This document shows, in pieces, positions 1 to 5,710 of a DNA stretch of 7,233 nt (the first letter of the stretch is position 1; each line of letters begins with the position of its first letter). Where the stretch lies: assembly GCA_015654715.1 (NCBI GenBank), contig JAATGK010000324.1:1-7233 (forward strand). Direction: 5' to 3'. The position numbers and the translations under genes are program-made. Origin of the DNA: Alphaproteobacteria bacterium. Lineage in GTDB: Bacteria > Pseudomonadota > Alphaproteobacteria > Micropepsales > Micropepsaceae. The notes beneath the pieces are model-generated. The model was not told the origin of the DNA and made no database searches. It saw nothing but the letters and a program-made list of their open reading frames with translations.

Positions 1-357
1 GGGAATTTCGGCCAGGCCCTCGGTCAGCGCCGCGAAATAAAGCCCGGTGCCGCCGACGAAAATCGGCAGTCGATTCTGGCGACGGGCTTCGGCGAGCGCG
101 GCGGCGGCATCGATTTGATAACGCCCGACCGAATAGCGCTCGCCCACGCCGACATGGCCATAGAGAAGATGCGGCGCCCGCGCGAGATCGGCCTCGGAGG
201 GCCGCGCCGACAGAATGCGCACCTCGCGATAAACCTGCATCGAATCGGCGTTGATCACGACGCCATCGAACGCCTCGGCCAAGGCCAGCGCGGCCGCCGA
301 CTTGCCGCTGGCAGTCGGGCCTGCAATAAGCACGGCATCGTAAGGTGAGACCGGCAA
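1..357 (-). CDS. miaA: tRNA dimethylallyltransferase MiaA, N-terminal part (cut by window edge)
   Basis: MiaA transfers a dimethylallyl group to N6 of A37 in tRNAs that read codons beginning with U, the first step towards ms2i6A. The first 119 codons are visible; the C-terminal part lies beyond base 1. The P-loop GPTASGKS sits at residues 13-20, the substrate-site stretch NADSMQVYR at 36-44, and the conserved VGGTGLY at 101-107; together these are diagnostic of the family. I place the start at a TTG at 355-357, because a strong GAGGAG ribosome-binding site (365-370) lies 7 bases upstream and gives a normal short lead-in to the P-loop. A GTG at 331-333 would leave almost nothing before the first strand. 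The start codon shares one base with the divergent serB start, so the miaA ribosome-binding site and any promoter lie inside serB coding sequence. Identity is very sure, the exact start fairly sure. Confidence 0.95.
   Translation of the reverse strand, partial: MPVSPYDAVLIAGPTASGKSAAALALAEAFDGVVINADSMQVYREVRILSARPSEADLARAPHLLYGHVGVGERYSVGRYQIDAAAALAEARRQNRLPIFVGGTGLYFAALTEGLAEIP
302..330 (+). promoter_or_regulatory. Weak candidate promoter for serB inside miaA
   Basis: TTGCCG (302-307) and AATAAG (325-330) are 17 bases apart, each matching 4 of 6 bases of the housekeeping -35/-10 consensus. Transcription would start near 337, just ahead of the serB ribosome-binding site. The whole element lies in miaA coding sequence, where any serB promoter must be if no longer transcript exists. 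Such weak matches are frequent by chance. Confidence 0.25.
342..349 (+). promoter_or_regulatory. Ribosome-binding site deciding the serB start
   Basis: AAGGTGAG ends 7 bases before the ATG at 357 and supports that start over the in-frame GTG at 345, which falls inside this motif and has no purine-rich site of its own. The motif lies within miaA on the opposite strand. Confidence 0.6.
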
Positions 358-1280
358 TGCGATTCTCCTCGGTGTTGAACGTTATTGCACAAGACGCCGG
401 ACCGTTGGCAGCCCGCTTGCGCTCGTTCGGCGAAATCACTTGGCTGGCAGAAGGCCGCGCTTTCGACATCGGCTTCGACGGCGATCCGGCCAGCGTGCTC
501 GACGCGGCGCACGCGGCGGCGGGCGACCTCGTCGCAGAGCTAAAGGCCGACCTCAATGTGGTGGCGACCGCGGGGCGCAAGAAGAAGCTGCTCGTCTCCG
601 ACATGGAATCGACCATCGTCGCTTGCGAATGTCTTGACGAATTGGCGGCCCTCGCCGGTATCGGGCCGAAAATAGCCGCCATCACCGAACGCGCGATGCG
701 CGGCGAAATCGCCTTCGAAGGCGCCTTGCGCGAGCGTGTGGCGCTTTTGAAAGGCCTGCCGCTGACGGCGCTGGACGAGGTTTATCGCGACAAGGTGAAG
801 CTGATCGGCGGTGCCCGCGAACTCGTCGCCACCATGAAGGCGAACGGCGCCAAGACGCTGCTGGTCTCAGGCGGCTTCACCTATTTCACGTCGCGGGTGA
901 AAGAGGCGGCTGGATTCGACGAGCATCAATCGAACACGCTGCACGACGACGGCAAGGTTCTGAGCGGCACAGTCGGCGAGCCGATCCTGGGGCGCGAAGC
1001 CAAACTTGAGGCGCTTGAACGCGGGCTGCAGCGGTTCGGGCTGACGGCCGCCAACGCACTCGCCATCGGCGACGGCGCCAACGATCTCGCCATGATCGAA
1101 CGCGCTGGCCAAGCCGGCGGCCTCGGCATCGCCTTCCACGCCAAACCGCTGGTGGCCGCTGCTGCAGGCACCTCGATCGCCCACAACGATTTGCGCGCGG
1201 TACTGTATTTGCAGGGCTATTGCGAAGACGAGATCGTGACCCTAGCACCGATTCCCGAACCGCCGGTGTACGGGCTGTAG
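357..1280 (+). CDS. serB: Phosphoserine phosphatase SerB
   Basis: SerB hydrolyses O-phospho-L-serine to L-serine, the last step of serine synthesis from 3-phosphoglycerate, in the cytoplasm. The product has 307 residues from ATG 357. An N-terminal regulatory-type region (about 1-72) is followed by the HAD phosphatase domain: motif I is DMEST at 82-86 with nucleophile Asp82, motif II is SGG at 171-173, the conserved Lys is 216 within GREAK, and motif IV is GDGAND at 238-243. In most SerB proteins motif I reads DMDST, so Glu84 replaces the second Asp, the usual general acid/base; I believe this variant occurs in some relatives, and all other motifs are intact. The ATG is preferred over GTG 345 because of the AAGGTGAG site. 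The gene is divergent from miaA and convergent with the downstream protease gene. Confidence 0.93.
   Translation: MRFSSVLNVIAQDAGPLAARLRSFGEITWLAEGRAFDIGFDGDPASVLDAAHAAAGDLVAELKADLNVVATAGRKKKLLVSDMESTIVACECLDELAALAGIGPKIAAITERAMRGEIAFEGALRERVALLKGLPLTALDEVYRDKVKLIGGARELVATMKANGAKTLLVSGGFTYFTSRVKEAAGFDEHQSNTLHDDGKVLSGTVGEPILGREAKLEALERGLQRFGLTAANALAIGDGANDLAMIERAGQAGGLGIAFHAKPLVAAAAGTSIAHNDLRAVLYLQGYCEDEIVTLAPIPEPPVYGL
365..370 (-). promoter_or_regulatory. Ribosome-binding site deciding the miaA TTG start
   Basis: On the minus strand this reads GAGGAG, 7 bases before the TTG at 357-355. It is the main reason for accepting a TTG start. It overlaps the first codons of serB on the other strand. 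Confidence 0.6.
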
Positions 1281-1297
1281 CGCCTTTCACCCAATCT

Positions 1298-1397
1298 CGT
1301 CATGGCCGGCCTCCGAGCCGGCCATCCAGGCGGTGCCAAAATCTGGAACGCTGTGCGGGTTGAGAAATGGATGGCCGGGTCAAGCCCGGCCATGACG
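1298..1397. repeat. Composite palindromic (REP-like) element between convergent genes
   Basis: The outer 12-base arms CGTCATGGCCGG (1298-1309) and CCGGCCATGACG (1386-1397) are perfect reverse complements. Each half is also a hairpin: ATGGCCGGC/GCCGGCCAT (1302-1310 with 1317-1325, loop 6) and ATGGCCGGG/CCCGGCCAT (1371-1379 with 1385-1393, loop 5). CCATCCA (1322-1328) also pairs with TGGATGG (1368-1374). Translated on the minus strand the right arm gives MAGLDPAIH, a well-known spurious peptide from a dispersed intergenic repeat in Hyphomicrobiales genomes. The element fills most of the gap between serB and the protease gene and may end or stabilise both transcripts, though no T-run follows either hairpin. 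The repeat type is recognised from memory; the pairings are seen directly. Confidence 0.85.
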
Positions 1398-1404
1398 ACT
1401 TGAG

Positions 1405-2811
1405 TCAAAACCTGAGCGCCACGTATTGCAGGGCGCCGCTGCGGTTCACCAGCAGGATCTCGATGTGGTGGCCGGATTTGAGATCGGCGGCGACGCGGCG
1501 CTGGAGATCGTCGGGGGTGCGCACGAGCTGATCCTGCACCGCCACGATCACATCGCCGGCGCGGACGTTCTTTTCATAAGCCGCACTCGCCGGATCGACA
1601 TCGGTGACAACGACGCCGCTGACGCCGCCGGGCACTTGAAACTGCGACCGCGCGCCGCCATCGAGCGGCGACAGCGACAGGCCGAGCTGAGAGGTTTTGC
1701 GCGGCCGGGCGGGAGCGCCTTTCGGCTGCGGCTTGGGCGGTTCGGCCAGCTTTAGAACTTGCAGATGCAGGTTGAGGTGCTGGCGCTTGCGCAAGACTTC
1801 GACATTCACCGTTTTGCCGATCGCCGTGCTGGCGGCCAGTCGCGACAGCGTGCCGGGATCGGGGATGCGCTTGCCGTCGAAGCTGAGGATGACGTCGCCG
1901 GTGCGGATGCCGGCTTTCGCCGCCGGACCGTTCGGGGCGACATTGCCGACGAGCGCGCCAGTGGCACCGGGCAGGCCCATGCCTTCGGCGATGTCGGGCG
2001 TCACTTGCTGGATGTTGACACCGACCCAGCCGCGGCGCACCTGACCAAAGGCGCGAAGCTGACCGATGATGTCGCGCGCCAGATTGGCGGGAATGGCAAA
2101 GCCGATGCCGACCGAGCCGCCGCTGGGCGAATAAATCGCCGAATTGACGCCGACGACATTGCCGCCCATGTCGAACAATGGCCCGCCGGAATTGCCGCGA
2201 TTGATCGGCGCATCGGTCTGCAGGAATTCGTCGTAAGGCCCGGAATTGATGTTGCGGTTGCGCGCCGAAACGATGCCGGCGGTCACCGTCGAGCCGAGGC
2301 CGAACGGATTGCCGATGGCAATCACCCAATCGCCGATGCGCGCCTTATCCGAATCGCCGAAATGAGCGGCCGGCAGCGGGTGGCGCGGATTGATCTTGAG
2401 CAGCGCCAGATCGGTCTTGTCGTCACGGCCGACCAGCTTGGCCGGCAGCGTGGTGCCGTCGTTCAGGGTGACGGAAATCTGGTCGGCATCCTCGATCACG
2501 TGATTGTTGGTGACGATGAGGCCCGAGGGATCGATCACGAAGCCGGAGCCGAGCGAAGAAATGTGCCGCGGCAGGTTCGATTTCGGCCCGAACCATTGCT
2601 TGTAAAGGTCCTCCAGCGGCGAGCCGGGCGGTGCTTCGGGAACCAGGCCCTTTTGGGTCGGTTTCAGCGTCTGACTGGTGGAAATATTGACGACGGTCGG
2701 CAGCAGCTGCGCCGACAAATCGGCGAAACTGTCCGGAGCCGGTCGCGCCAGCGCCGGAATCATCAAAAAAACAGCGCAAAAACCAGCAAAAACCGGCGAA
2801 CGCCAAGACAT
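1405..2811 (-). CDS. degP: Periplasmic Do-family serine protease (DegP/DegQ/MucD type)
   Basis: This is an HtrA-type protease/chaperone that degrades or holds misfolded envelope proteins. From ATG 2811 the product has 468 residues, normal for the family. Residues 1-22 form a Sec signal peptide (Arg4, a hydrophobic core, and a likely cut after ALA at 20-22). The trypsin-like domain carries the complete triad His104 (TNNHV), Asp134 (KTDLAL) and Ser208 (GNSGGP). A first PDZ domain spans about 261-350, a Pro/Lys-rich linker about 362-380, and a second PDZ domain runs to the C-terminus. An in-frame ATG at 2883 would add 24 residues that do not look like a signal peptide, so 2811 is preferred; its AGGGG ribosome-binding site is about 10 bases away. 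Upstream on the same strand lie msrC, hflC and hflK, the usual neighbourhood. Sequence alone does not separate DegP, DegQ and MucD, so the symbol is provisional. Confidence 0.93.
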   Translation of the reverse strand: MSWRSPVFAGFCAVFLMIPALARPAPDSFADLSAQLLPTVVNISTSQTLKPTQKGLVPEAPPGSPLEDLYKQWFGPKSNLPRHISSLGSGFVIDPSGLIVTNNHVIEDADQISVTLNDGTTLPAKLVGRDDKTDLALLKINPRHPLPAAHFGDSDKARIGDWVIAIGNPFGLGSTVTAGIVSARNRNINSGPYDEFLQTDAPINRGNSGGPLFDMGGNVVGVNSAIYSPSGGSVGIGFAIPANLARDIIGQLRAFGQVRRGWVGVNIQQVTPDIAEGMGLPGATGALVGNVAPNGPAAKAGIRTGDVILSFDGKRIPDPGTLSRLAASTAIGKTVNVEVLRKRQHLNLHLQVLKLAEPPKPQPKGAPARPRKTSQLGLSLSPLDGGARSQFQVPGGVSGVVVTDVDPASAAYEKNVRAGDVIVAVQDQLVRTPDDLQRRVAADLKSGHHIEILLVNRSGALQYVALRF

Positions 2812-2920
2812 CGGCAAAGGGCCCCTGATTACAGTGGAGGGCGTACAGCATAGGCGGCCACAAAGGGAAGCAAAGGGGGCCATCTACTTATCAGGTGAAA
2901 TTATCTTCAGCCTGCGACTG

Positions 2921-2945
2921 AACGGGCGCAGTCGGACAATTTTCC
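2921..2945 (-). promoter_or_regulatory. Candidate ECF (EcfG-like general stress) promoter for the protease gene
   Basis: Read on the minus strand, GGAAA (2945-2941) is followed by exactly 16 bases and then CGTT (2924-2921). The published alphaproteobacterial EcfG consensus is GGAAC-N16/17-CGTT, so only the fifth base differs. Transcription would begin near 2912, giving a leader of about 100 bases before ATG 2811. Stress-driven expression of a Do protease makes sense, but this is a single pattern match without experimental support. Confidence 0.4.
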
Positions 2946-2961
2946 TATAAAGGGTGCCGCT

Positions 2962-3429
2962 TCAGGTGACATCGTCGCTGCGCAGGATGAATAGCCGCGC
3001 CAGCGACTCGATGCCCTTGGCGTCTTCCTCGTCAAAACGGGAGAGCAACGGACTGTCGATGTCGATGACGCCGGTGATGGTCGAGTATTTGAACAGCGGC
3101 ACCACCAGCTCGGAATTGGAGGTCGCATCGCAGGCGACATGGCCGTCAAATTTGTGCACGTCGGGCACGATCAGCGTTTTGGATTGCGCCACCGCCGTGC
3201 CGCACACCCCATGGCCGACTTGCAGCCGCGTGCAGGCCGGTTTGCCCATGAACGGACCAAGCACCAGCCAGCGCCCTTTGCGAAAATAGAAACCGGCCCA
3301 GTTGATGTCGGGCATAAACTCCCACATCAACGCGGCGAAGTTGGCGGCATTGGCGATCGGATTGCGCTCACCGCCGGCGCGGCTACGGCCTTCGTCTTCG
3401 AGCTTGCGGTAAATCTCGGCCTTGTCCAT
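2962..3429 (-). CDS. msrC: Free methionine-(R)-sulfoxide reductase (GAF domain, fRMsr/MsrC)
   Basis: The enzyme reduces free (not protein-bound) L-methionine-R-sulfoxide to methionine in the cytoplasm, using thioredoxin or a similar reductant. The product has 155 residues, almost entirely one GAF domain. Family landmarks are NWAGFY at 43-48, LGPFMGKPAC at 57-66, GVCGTA at 74-79, GHVACD at 96-101, SELVVPLF at 106-113 and VIDIDSP at 121-127. Cys66, Cys76 and Cys100 have the same 10- and 24-residue spacing as Cys84, Cys94 and Cys118 of the E. coli enzyme, so the redox and catalytic cysteines are all present. I chose ATG 3429, preceded by a G-rich GAGGGGG site; the frame stays open to a GTG at 3498, but that extension lacks a good ribosome-binding site. 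It lies between hflC and the protease gene on the same strand. Confidence 0.9.
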   Translation of the reverse strand: MDKAEIYRKLEDEGRSRAGGERNPIANAANFAALMWEFMPDINWAGFYFRKGRWLVLGPFMGKPACTRLQVGHGVCGTAVAQSKTLIVPDVHKFDGHVACDATSNSELVVPLFKYSTITGVIDIDSPLLSRFDEEDAKGIESLARLFILRSDDVT

Positions 3430-3459
3430 GCCCCCTCGCATGTGTTCGACCACGCGGCC

Positions 3460-3495
3460 GTTATAGGCTTTTTCGACCCAGGCGTGACGCGTCAC
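3460..3495 (-). promoter_or_regulatory. Candidate msrC promoter with a palindromic operator
   Basis: On the minus strand, TATAAC (3465-3460) matches the -10 consensus at 5 of 6 bases and would start transcription near 3453, about 24 bases before the msrC ATG. No good -35 hexamer is present. In its place is a perfect 12-base palindrome, GTGACGCGTCAC (3484-3495), centred near -36, where a regulator could act. One or two perfect 12-base palindromes are expected by chance in a window this long, so position is the only argument. Confidence 0.3.
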
Positions 3496-3511
3496 CACGC
3501 CTCAGGAGAGA

Positions 3512-3585
3512 CCTCATCCGGAGGAGCCTCGTCGACTCGCCGTCCTCATCCTGAGGAGGGAGCGCAGCGACCGTCTCGAAGGATG
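3512..3585. repeat. Palindromic (REP-like) element with an adjacent partial copy
   Basis: CCTCATCCTGAGGAG (3544-3558) opens a sequence ending in CGAAGGATG (3577-3585); CATCCT (3547-3552) pairs with AGGATG (3580-3585) around a GC-rich centre. This matches, from memory, a dispersed intergenic repeat of Hyphomicrobiales whose translation gives RPHPEE and similar spurious peptides. A near-identical 15-mer, CCTCATCCGGAGGAG, occurs 32 bases upstream (3512-3526) with one mismatch, suggesting a partial or decayed second copy. The element separates hflC from msrC and may limit read-through between them. Confidence 0.7.
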
Positions 3586-3603
3586 CCGCTTTGTTAGGCA
3601 GCG

Positions 3604-4482
3604 CTATTTTCTTCTCGCCGCGGCACCGGGGCCGTCGCTCAAATACTTCAGAAAATCGCTCTTGGGCGACAGGATCACCGTCGTGTTGGCGCTGCCGAGA
3701 GTCTCCTGATAGGCCTGCATTGAGCGCCAGAAGGCGTAGAAATTCGGGTCTTGGTTGAAAACGGGAGCAGTGATCTTGGTCTTTTCGGCATCGCCCTCGC
3801 CCTTCAGGATCGCGGCTTGGGCCATTGCCTCGGCTTTGATGATCGTCACCTGACGGTCGGCGCGCGCCCGCTTGCCTTGCGCGACCTCATCGCCCTCGGC
3901 ACGGTACTTGGCGGCCAAGAGCTCGAGTTCCTTCTTCATCCGCTGGTAGACGGCGTCGGCATCCTCGGCCGGCAGACTCGCCCGGCGGATGCGCACGTCG
4001 GCGATCTCGACGCCGAACTGGCGGGCGTCGGCGTTCACGCGATCACGAATCTGGGCCATCAAGGCGGAGCGGCGCTCGGAGAGCAGACCCGAGAAGTTCT
4101 GCGAACCCAAGACCTCGCGGATGTTGGAGGACAACAGCGACTTCAAATTATCGACCGCGATGTTGAAATCGGGCTGCGCCTGGAACAACAGCGGATTGAC
4201 GATGCGCCAGCGCGCATAGGCATCGACCAGCACGCGGTGACGGTCGAGGGTGAGAATCTCTTCGTGCTGATCGTCGAGATTGAGCAGCCGCCGGTCGAAG
4301 AAATACGCGCGCTGCAACGGCGATTTGAGGTGCAGGCCGGGCTCGGTGACGATGCCGACCGGGGCGCCGAATTCGACCAAGGCCACCTGCTGGGTCTGCG
4401 ACACGGTGTAAACACACGACACCACGAAGCCGAGTGCGATCAAGACGGCGACGGCAAGGGTAAGGCTGAGCGCACGATTCAT
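3604..4482 (-). CDS. hflC: HflC, FtsH-modulating SPFH membrane protein
   Basis: HflC pairs with HflK to form a large membrane-anchored, periplasm-facing cage around the FtsH protease, controlling which membrane proteins FtsH degrades. The product has 292 residues. One membrane anchor lies near the N-terminus (about 4-25). The SPFH/Band 7 domain follows from about 26 to 200 (VEFGAP at 36-41 lies near its start), then an Ala/Lys/Glu-rich helical coiled-coil region (about 175-240), ending with a family-typical block that contains FYAFWRSMQAYQ. The ATG at 4482 overlaps the hflK stop codon as ATGA, a classical translational-coupling arrangement, which fixes the start. The stop is TAG. No catalytic residues are expected; despite old annotations, HflC is not itself a protease. 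Confidence 0.95.
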   Translation of the reverse strand: MNRALSLTLAVAVLIALGFVVSCVYTVSQTQQVALVEFGAPVGIVTEPGLHLKSPLQRAYFFDRRLLNLDDQHEEILTLDRHRVLVDAYARWRIVNPLLFQAQPDFNIAVDNLKSLLSSNIREVLGSQNFSGLLSERRSALMAQIRDRVNADARQFGVEIADVRIRRASLPAEDADAVYQRMKKELELLAAKYRAEGDEVAQGKRARADRQVTIIKAEAMAQAAILKGEGDAEKTKITAPVFNQDPNFYAFWRSMQAYQETLGSANTTVILSPKSDFLKYLSDGPGAAARRK

Positions 4483-5645
4483 TTGCCTGCCCCCTTGTCG
4501 GCGCCTTCGCTGACCTGAGTGCCCGGTTTGCGCTCGGCGGCGGGTCTGGCGGGCAGCGTTTGGGGCGGCAGTTGCAAGCTGATGCCGCGGGCGGCGTCGT
4601 CGACGATGATCTTGTTCATCGGCCCCAGCACCTGCGTCATGGTCTCGAGATAAAGGCGCCGGCGGGTGACTTCCGGGGCCTTCTTGTATTCCTGATAGAC
4701 GTCGTTGAAGCGCGCCGCCTCGCCTTTGGCGGTCGCGATCGCCTGCTGGCGATAGCCTTCGGCATCGAGCACGATCCGGGCGGCGTCGCCGCGCGCCTGC
4801 GGAATGACCGTGTTTTCGTAGGCCTCCGCATCGGTGCGCTTCTTGTCCTGATCGGCGATCGCCTTCTGCACGGCGTTGTTGGCGGTCACGATCTGCGCCG
4901 GCGACAGGACTTTCTGCAACTTGACGCTGACCACCTCGATTCCGGCGTTGTAGGAATCGAGAATCGCCTGCATGCCGAGCTGCACCTTCATCTGCACCGT
5001 CTCGCGGTGCGACGTCTGGATCACATCGAGCTTTTCCCGCCCCACGACTTCGCGCATGGCGCTTTCGGCCGCCGCCTTGACGACATCGTCCGACTTGCCG
5101 CGATCAACGTTGAACAGATAGGCGTTGGCGTCCTTGATGCGCCAGAACACCGAGAACTGCACGTCGGCGATATTTTCGTCGCCGGTGAGCATGTAGCTCT
5201 CGTCCTGCTTGTCCTCGGACTCGCCGCCGGTCTCCGCCGCCGGCTTGAAGCCGATGTCGAGCTGATTGGGTTTCTTCACATTGGGCGTGTAGGCCGACTC
5301 GAACGGCCACGGCAGATGCCAATAAGTGCCGGGGCCGGTGTGCTTGACGAAGGCGCCGAAGCGCAACACCACGCCCTGCTCGTTGTCGTTGACGGTGTAA
5401 AATCCGAGCGCCAGCCAGACCCCGACGGCCAAGGTTGCCACCGCCCAGGCGCCGCGCTTGCCGAGCAGCCCGGCCGGCAGGTAGCGCTTGACGTCGGACC
5501 AGATTTTCCGCAGCAGGGTTTCCAGATCGGGCGGCCGCACGCCACCCGGTAGCTTGGGTTGCGGCTTCGGCTCAGGATTGGGAGCCGGACCTTGGCCCCA
5601 GGGCCCCTTCGGCTGTCCGCCGCCGCTCTCATTCGTCCAAGGCAC
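4479..5645 (-). CDS. hflK: HflK, FtsH-modulating SPFH membrane protein
   Basis: HflK is the partner of HflC in the FtsH-enclosing membrane complex. The product has 388 residues. It starts with the family-typical MPW followed by a Gly/Pro-rich, probably disordered cytoplasmic tail to about residue 38, a membrane anchor at about 65-84, and the SPFH/Band 7 domain from about 85 to 270 with an acidic stretch (GGESEDKQDES). A long Ala/Glu/Arg-rich coiled-coil helix follows (about 250-330), then a Pro-rich C-terminal tail. The start codon is GTG at 5645, supported by the MPW start and by AAGGAAA (minus strand, 5660-5654) 8 to 9 bases upstream. It overlaps hflC by 4 bases, so the two are certainly co-transcribed, and it is divergent from mrp with a 65-base spacer holding a good promoter candidate. 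Confidence 0.95.
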   Translation of the reverse strand: MPWTNESGGGQPKGPWGQGPAPNPEPKPQPKLPGGVRPPDLETLLRKIWSDVKRYLPAGLLGKRGAWAVATLAVGVWLALGFYTVNDNEQGVVLRFGAFVKHTGPGTYWHLPWPFESAYTPNVKKPNQLDIGFKPAAETGGESEDKQDESYMLTGDENIADVQFSVFWRIKDANAYLFNVDRGKSDDVVKAAAESAMREVVGREKLDVIQTSHRETVQMKVQLGMQAILDSYNAGIEVVSVKLQKVLSPAQIVTANNAVQKAIADQDKKRTDAEAYENTVIPQARGDAARIVLDAEGYRQQAIATAKGEAARFNDVYQEYKKAPEVTRRRLYLETMTQVLGPMNKIIVDDAARGISLQLPPQTLPARPAAERKPGTQVSEGADKGAGK

Positions 5646-5658
5646 GGGCCCAGTTTCC

Positions 5659-5686
5659 TTGTTTTCCCCGTCTCGCCGGTTATATG
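5659..5686 (+). promoter_or_regulatory. Weak candidate promoter for mrp
   Basis: TTGTTT (5659-5664) and TATATG (5681-5686) are 16 bases apart, matching the -35 and -10 consensus at 3 and 4 of 6 bases. Transcription would begin near 5693, a short leader just before the mrp ribosome-binding site. Its -10 overlaps the -10 of the opposing hflK promoter. Confidence 0.3.
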
Positions 5687-5707
5687 AGCATCCTGCGAAA
5701 GGCGCAA
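5679..5707 (-). promoter_or_regulatory. Candidate housekeeping promoter for hflK-hflC
   Basis: On the minus strand, TTGCGC (5707-5702) and TATAAC (5684-5679) are separated by the optimal 17 bases; they match the consensus at 4 and 5 of 6 bases. Transcription would begin near 5672, leaving about 27 bases before the GTG start of hflK, with its AAGGAAA site in between. The -35 hexamer overlaps the ribosome-binding site of mrp on the other strand. Confidence 0.5.
5697..5702 (+). promoter_or_regulatory. Ribosome-binding site deciding the mrp start
   Basis: GAAAGG lies 8 bases before ATG 5711. The in-frame ATG at 5684 has no such site, so the longer reading is not preferred. Confidence 0.6.
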
Positions 5708-5710
5708 ATT

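Noticed and set aside
1217..1408. Minus-strand 63-codon frame containing MAGLDPAIH
   Set aside because: This peptide is a known product of translating the dispersed palindromic repeat; it overlaps the serB 3' end and has no support as a gene.
2752..2811. Possible lipoprotein signal in the protease because of Cys12 in the hydrophobic stretch
   Set aside because: The cysteine lies in the middle of the hydrophobic core without a lipobox, and a standard ALA cleavage site follows at residues 20-22.
1759..2853. Long plus-strand open frame of 364 codons opposite the protease gene
   Set aside because: It is the antisense shadow of a gene with a complete catalytic triad and PDZ domains; its translation is low-complexity and shows no domain. 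GC-rich genomes produce such frames routinely.
2809..2883. Upstream ATG 2883 as the protease start
   Set aside because: The 24 added residues contain two cysteines and no signal-peptide features, there is no ribosome-binding site before that ATG, and the signal peptide begins naturally at ATG 2811.
2915..2934. CGACTG/CAGTCG hairpin (6-base stem, 8-base loop) as a terminator after msrC
   Set aside because: The stem is short and no T-run follows on the minus strand; it overlaps the candidate promoter instead.
3139..3597. Plus-strand 152-codon frame ending in RPHPEEGAQRPSRR
   Set aside because: It is antisense to msrC and runs into the second repeat, whose translation gives this familiar spurious tail.
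4560..5552. Plus-strand open frame of 330 codons opposite hflK (and a similar one at 3751-4518 opposite hflC)
   Set aside because: Both are antisense to well-recognised HflK/HflC, with no recognisable domain.
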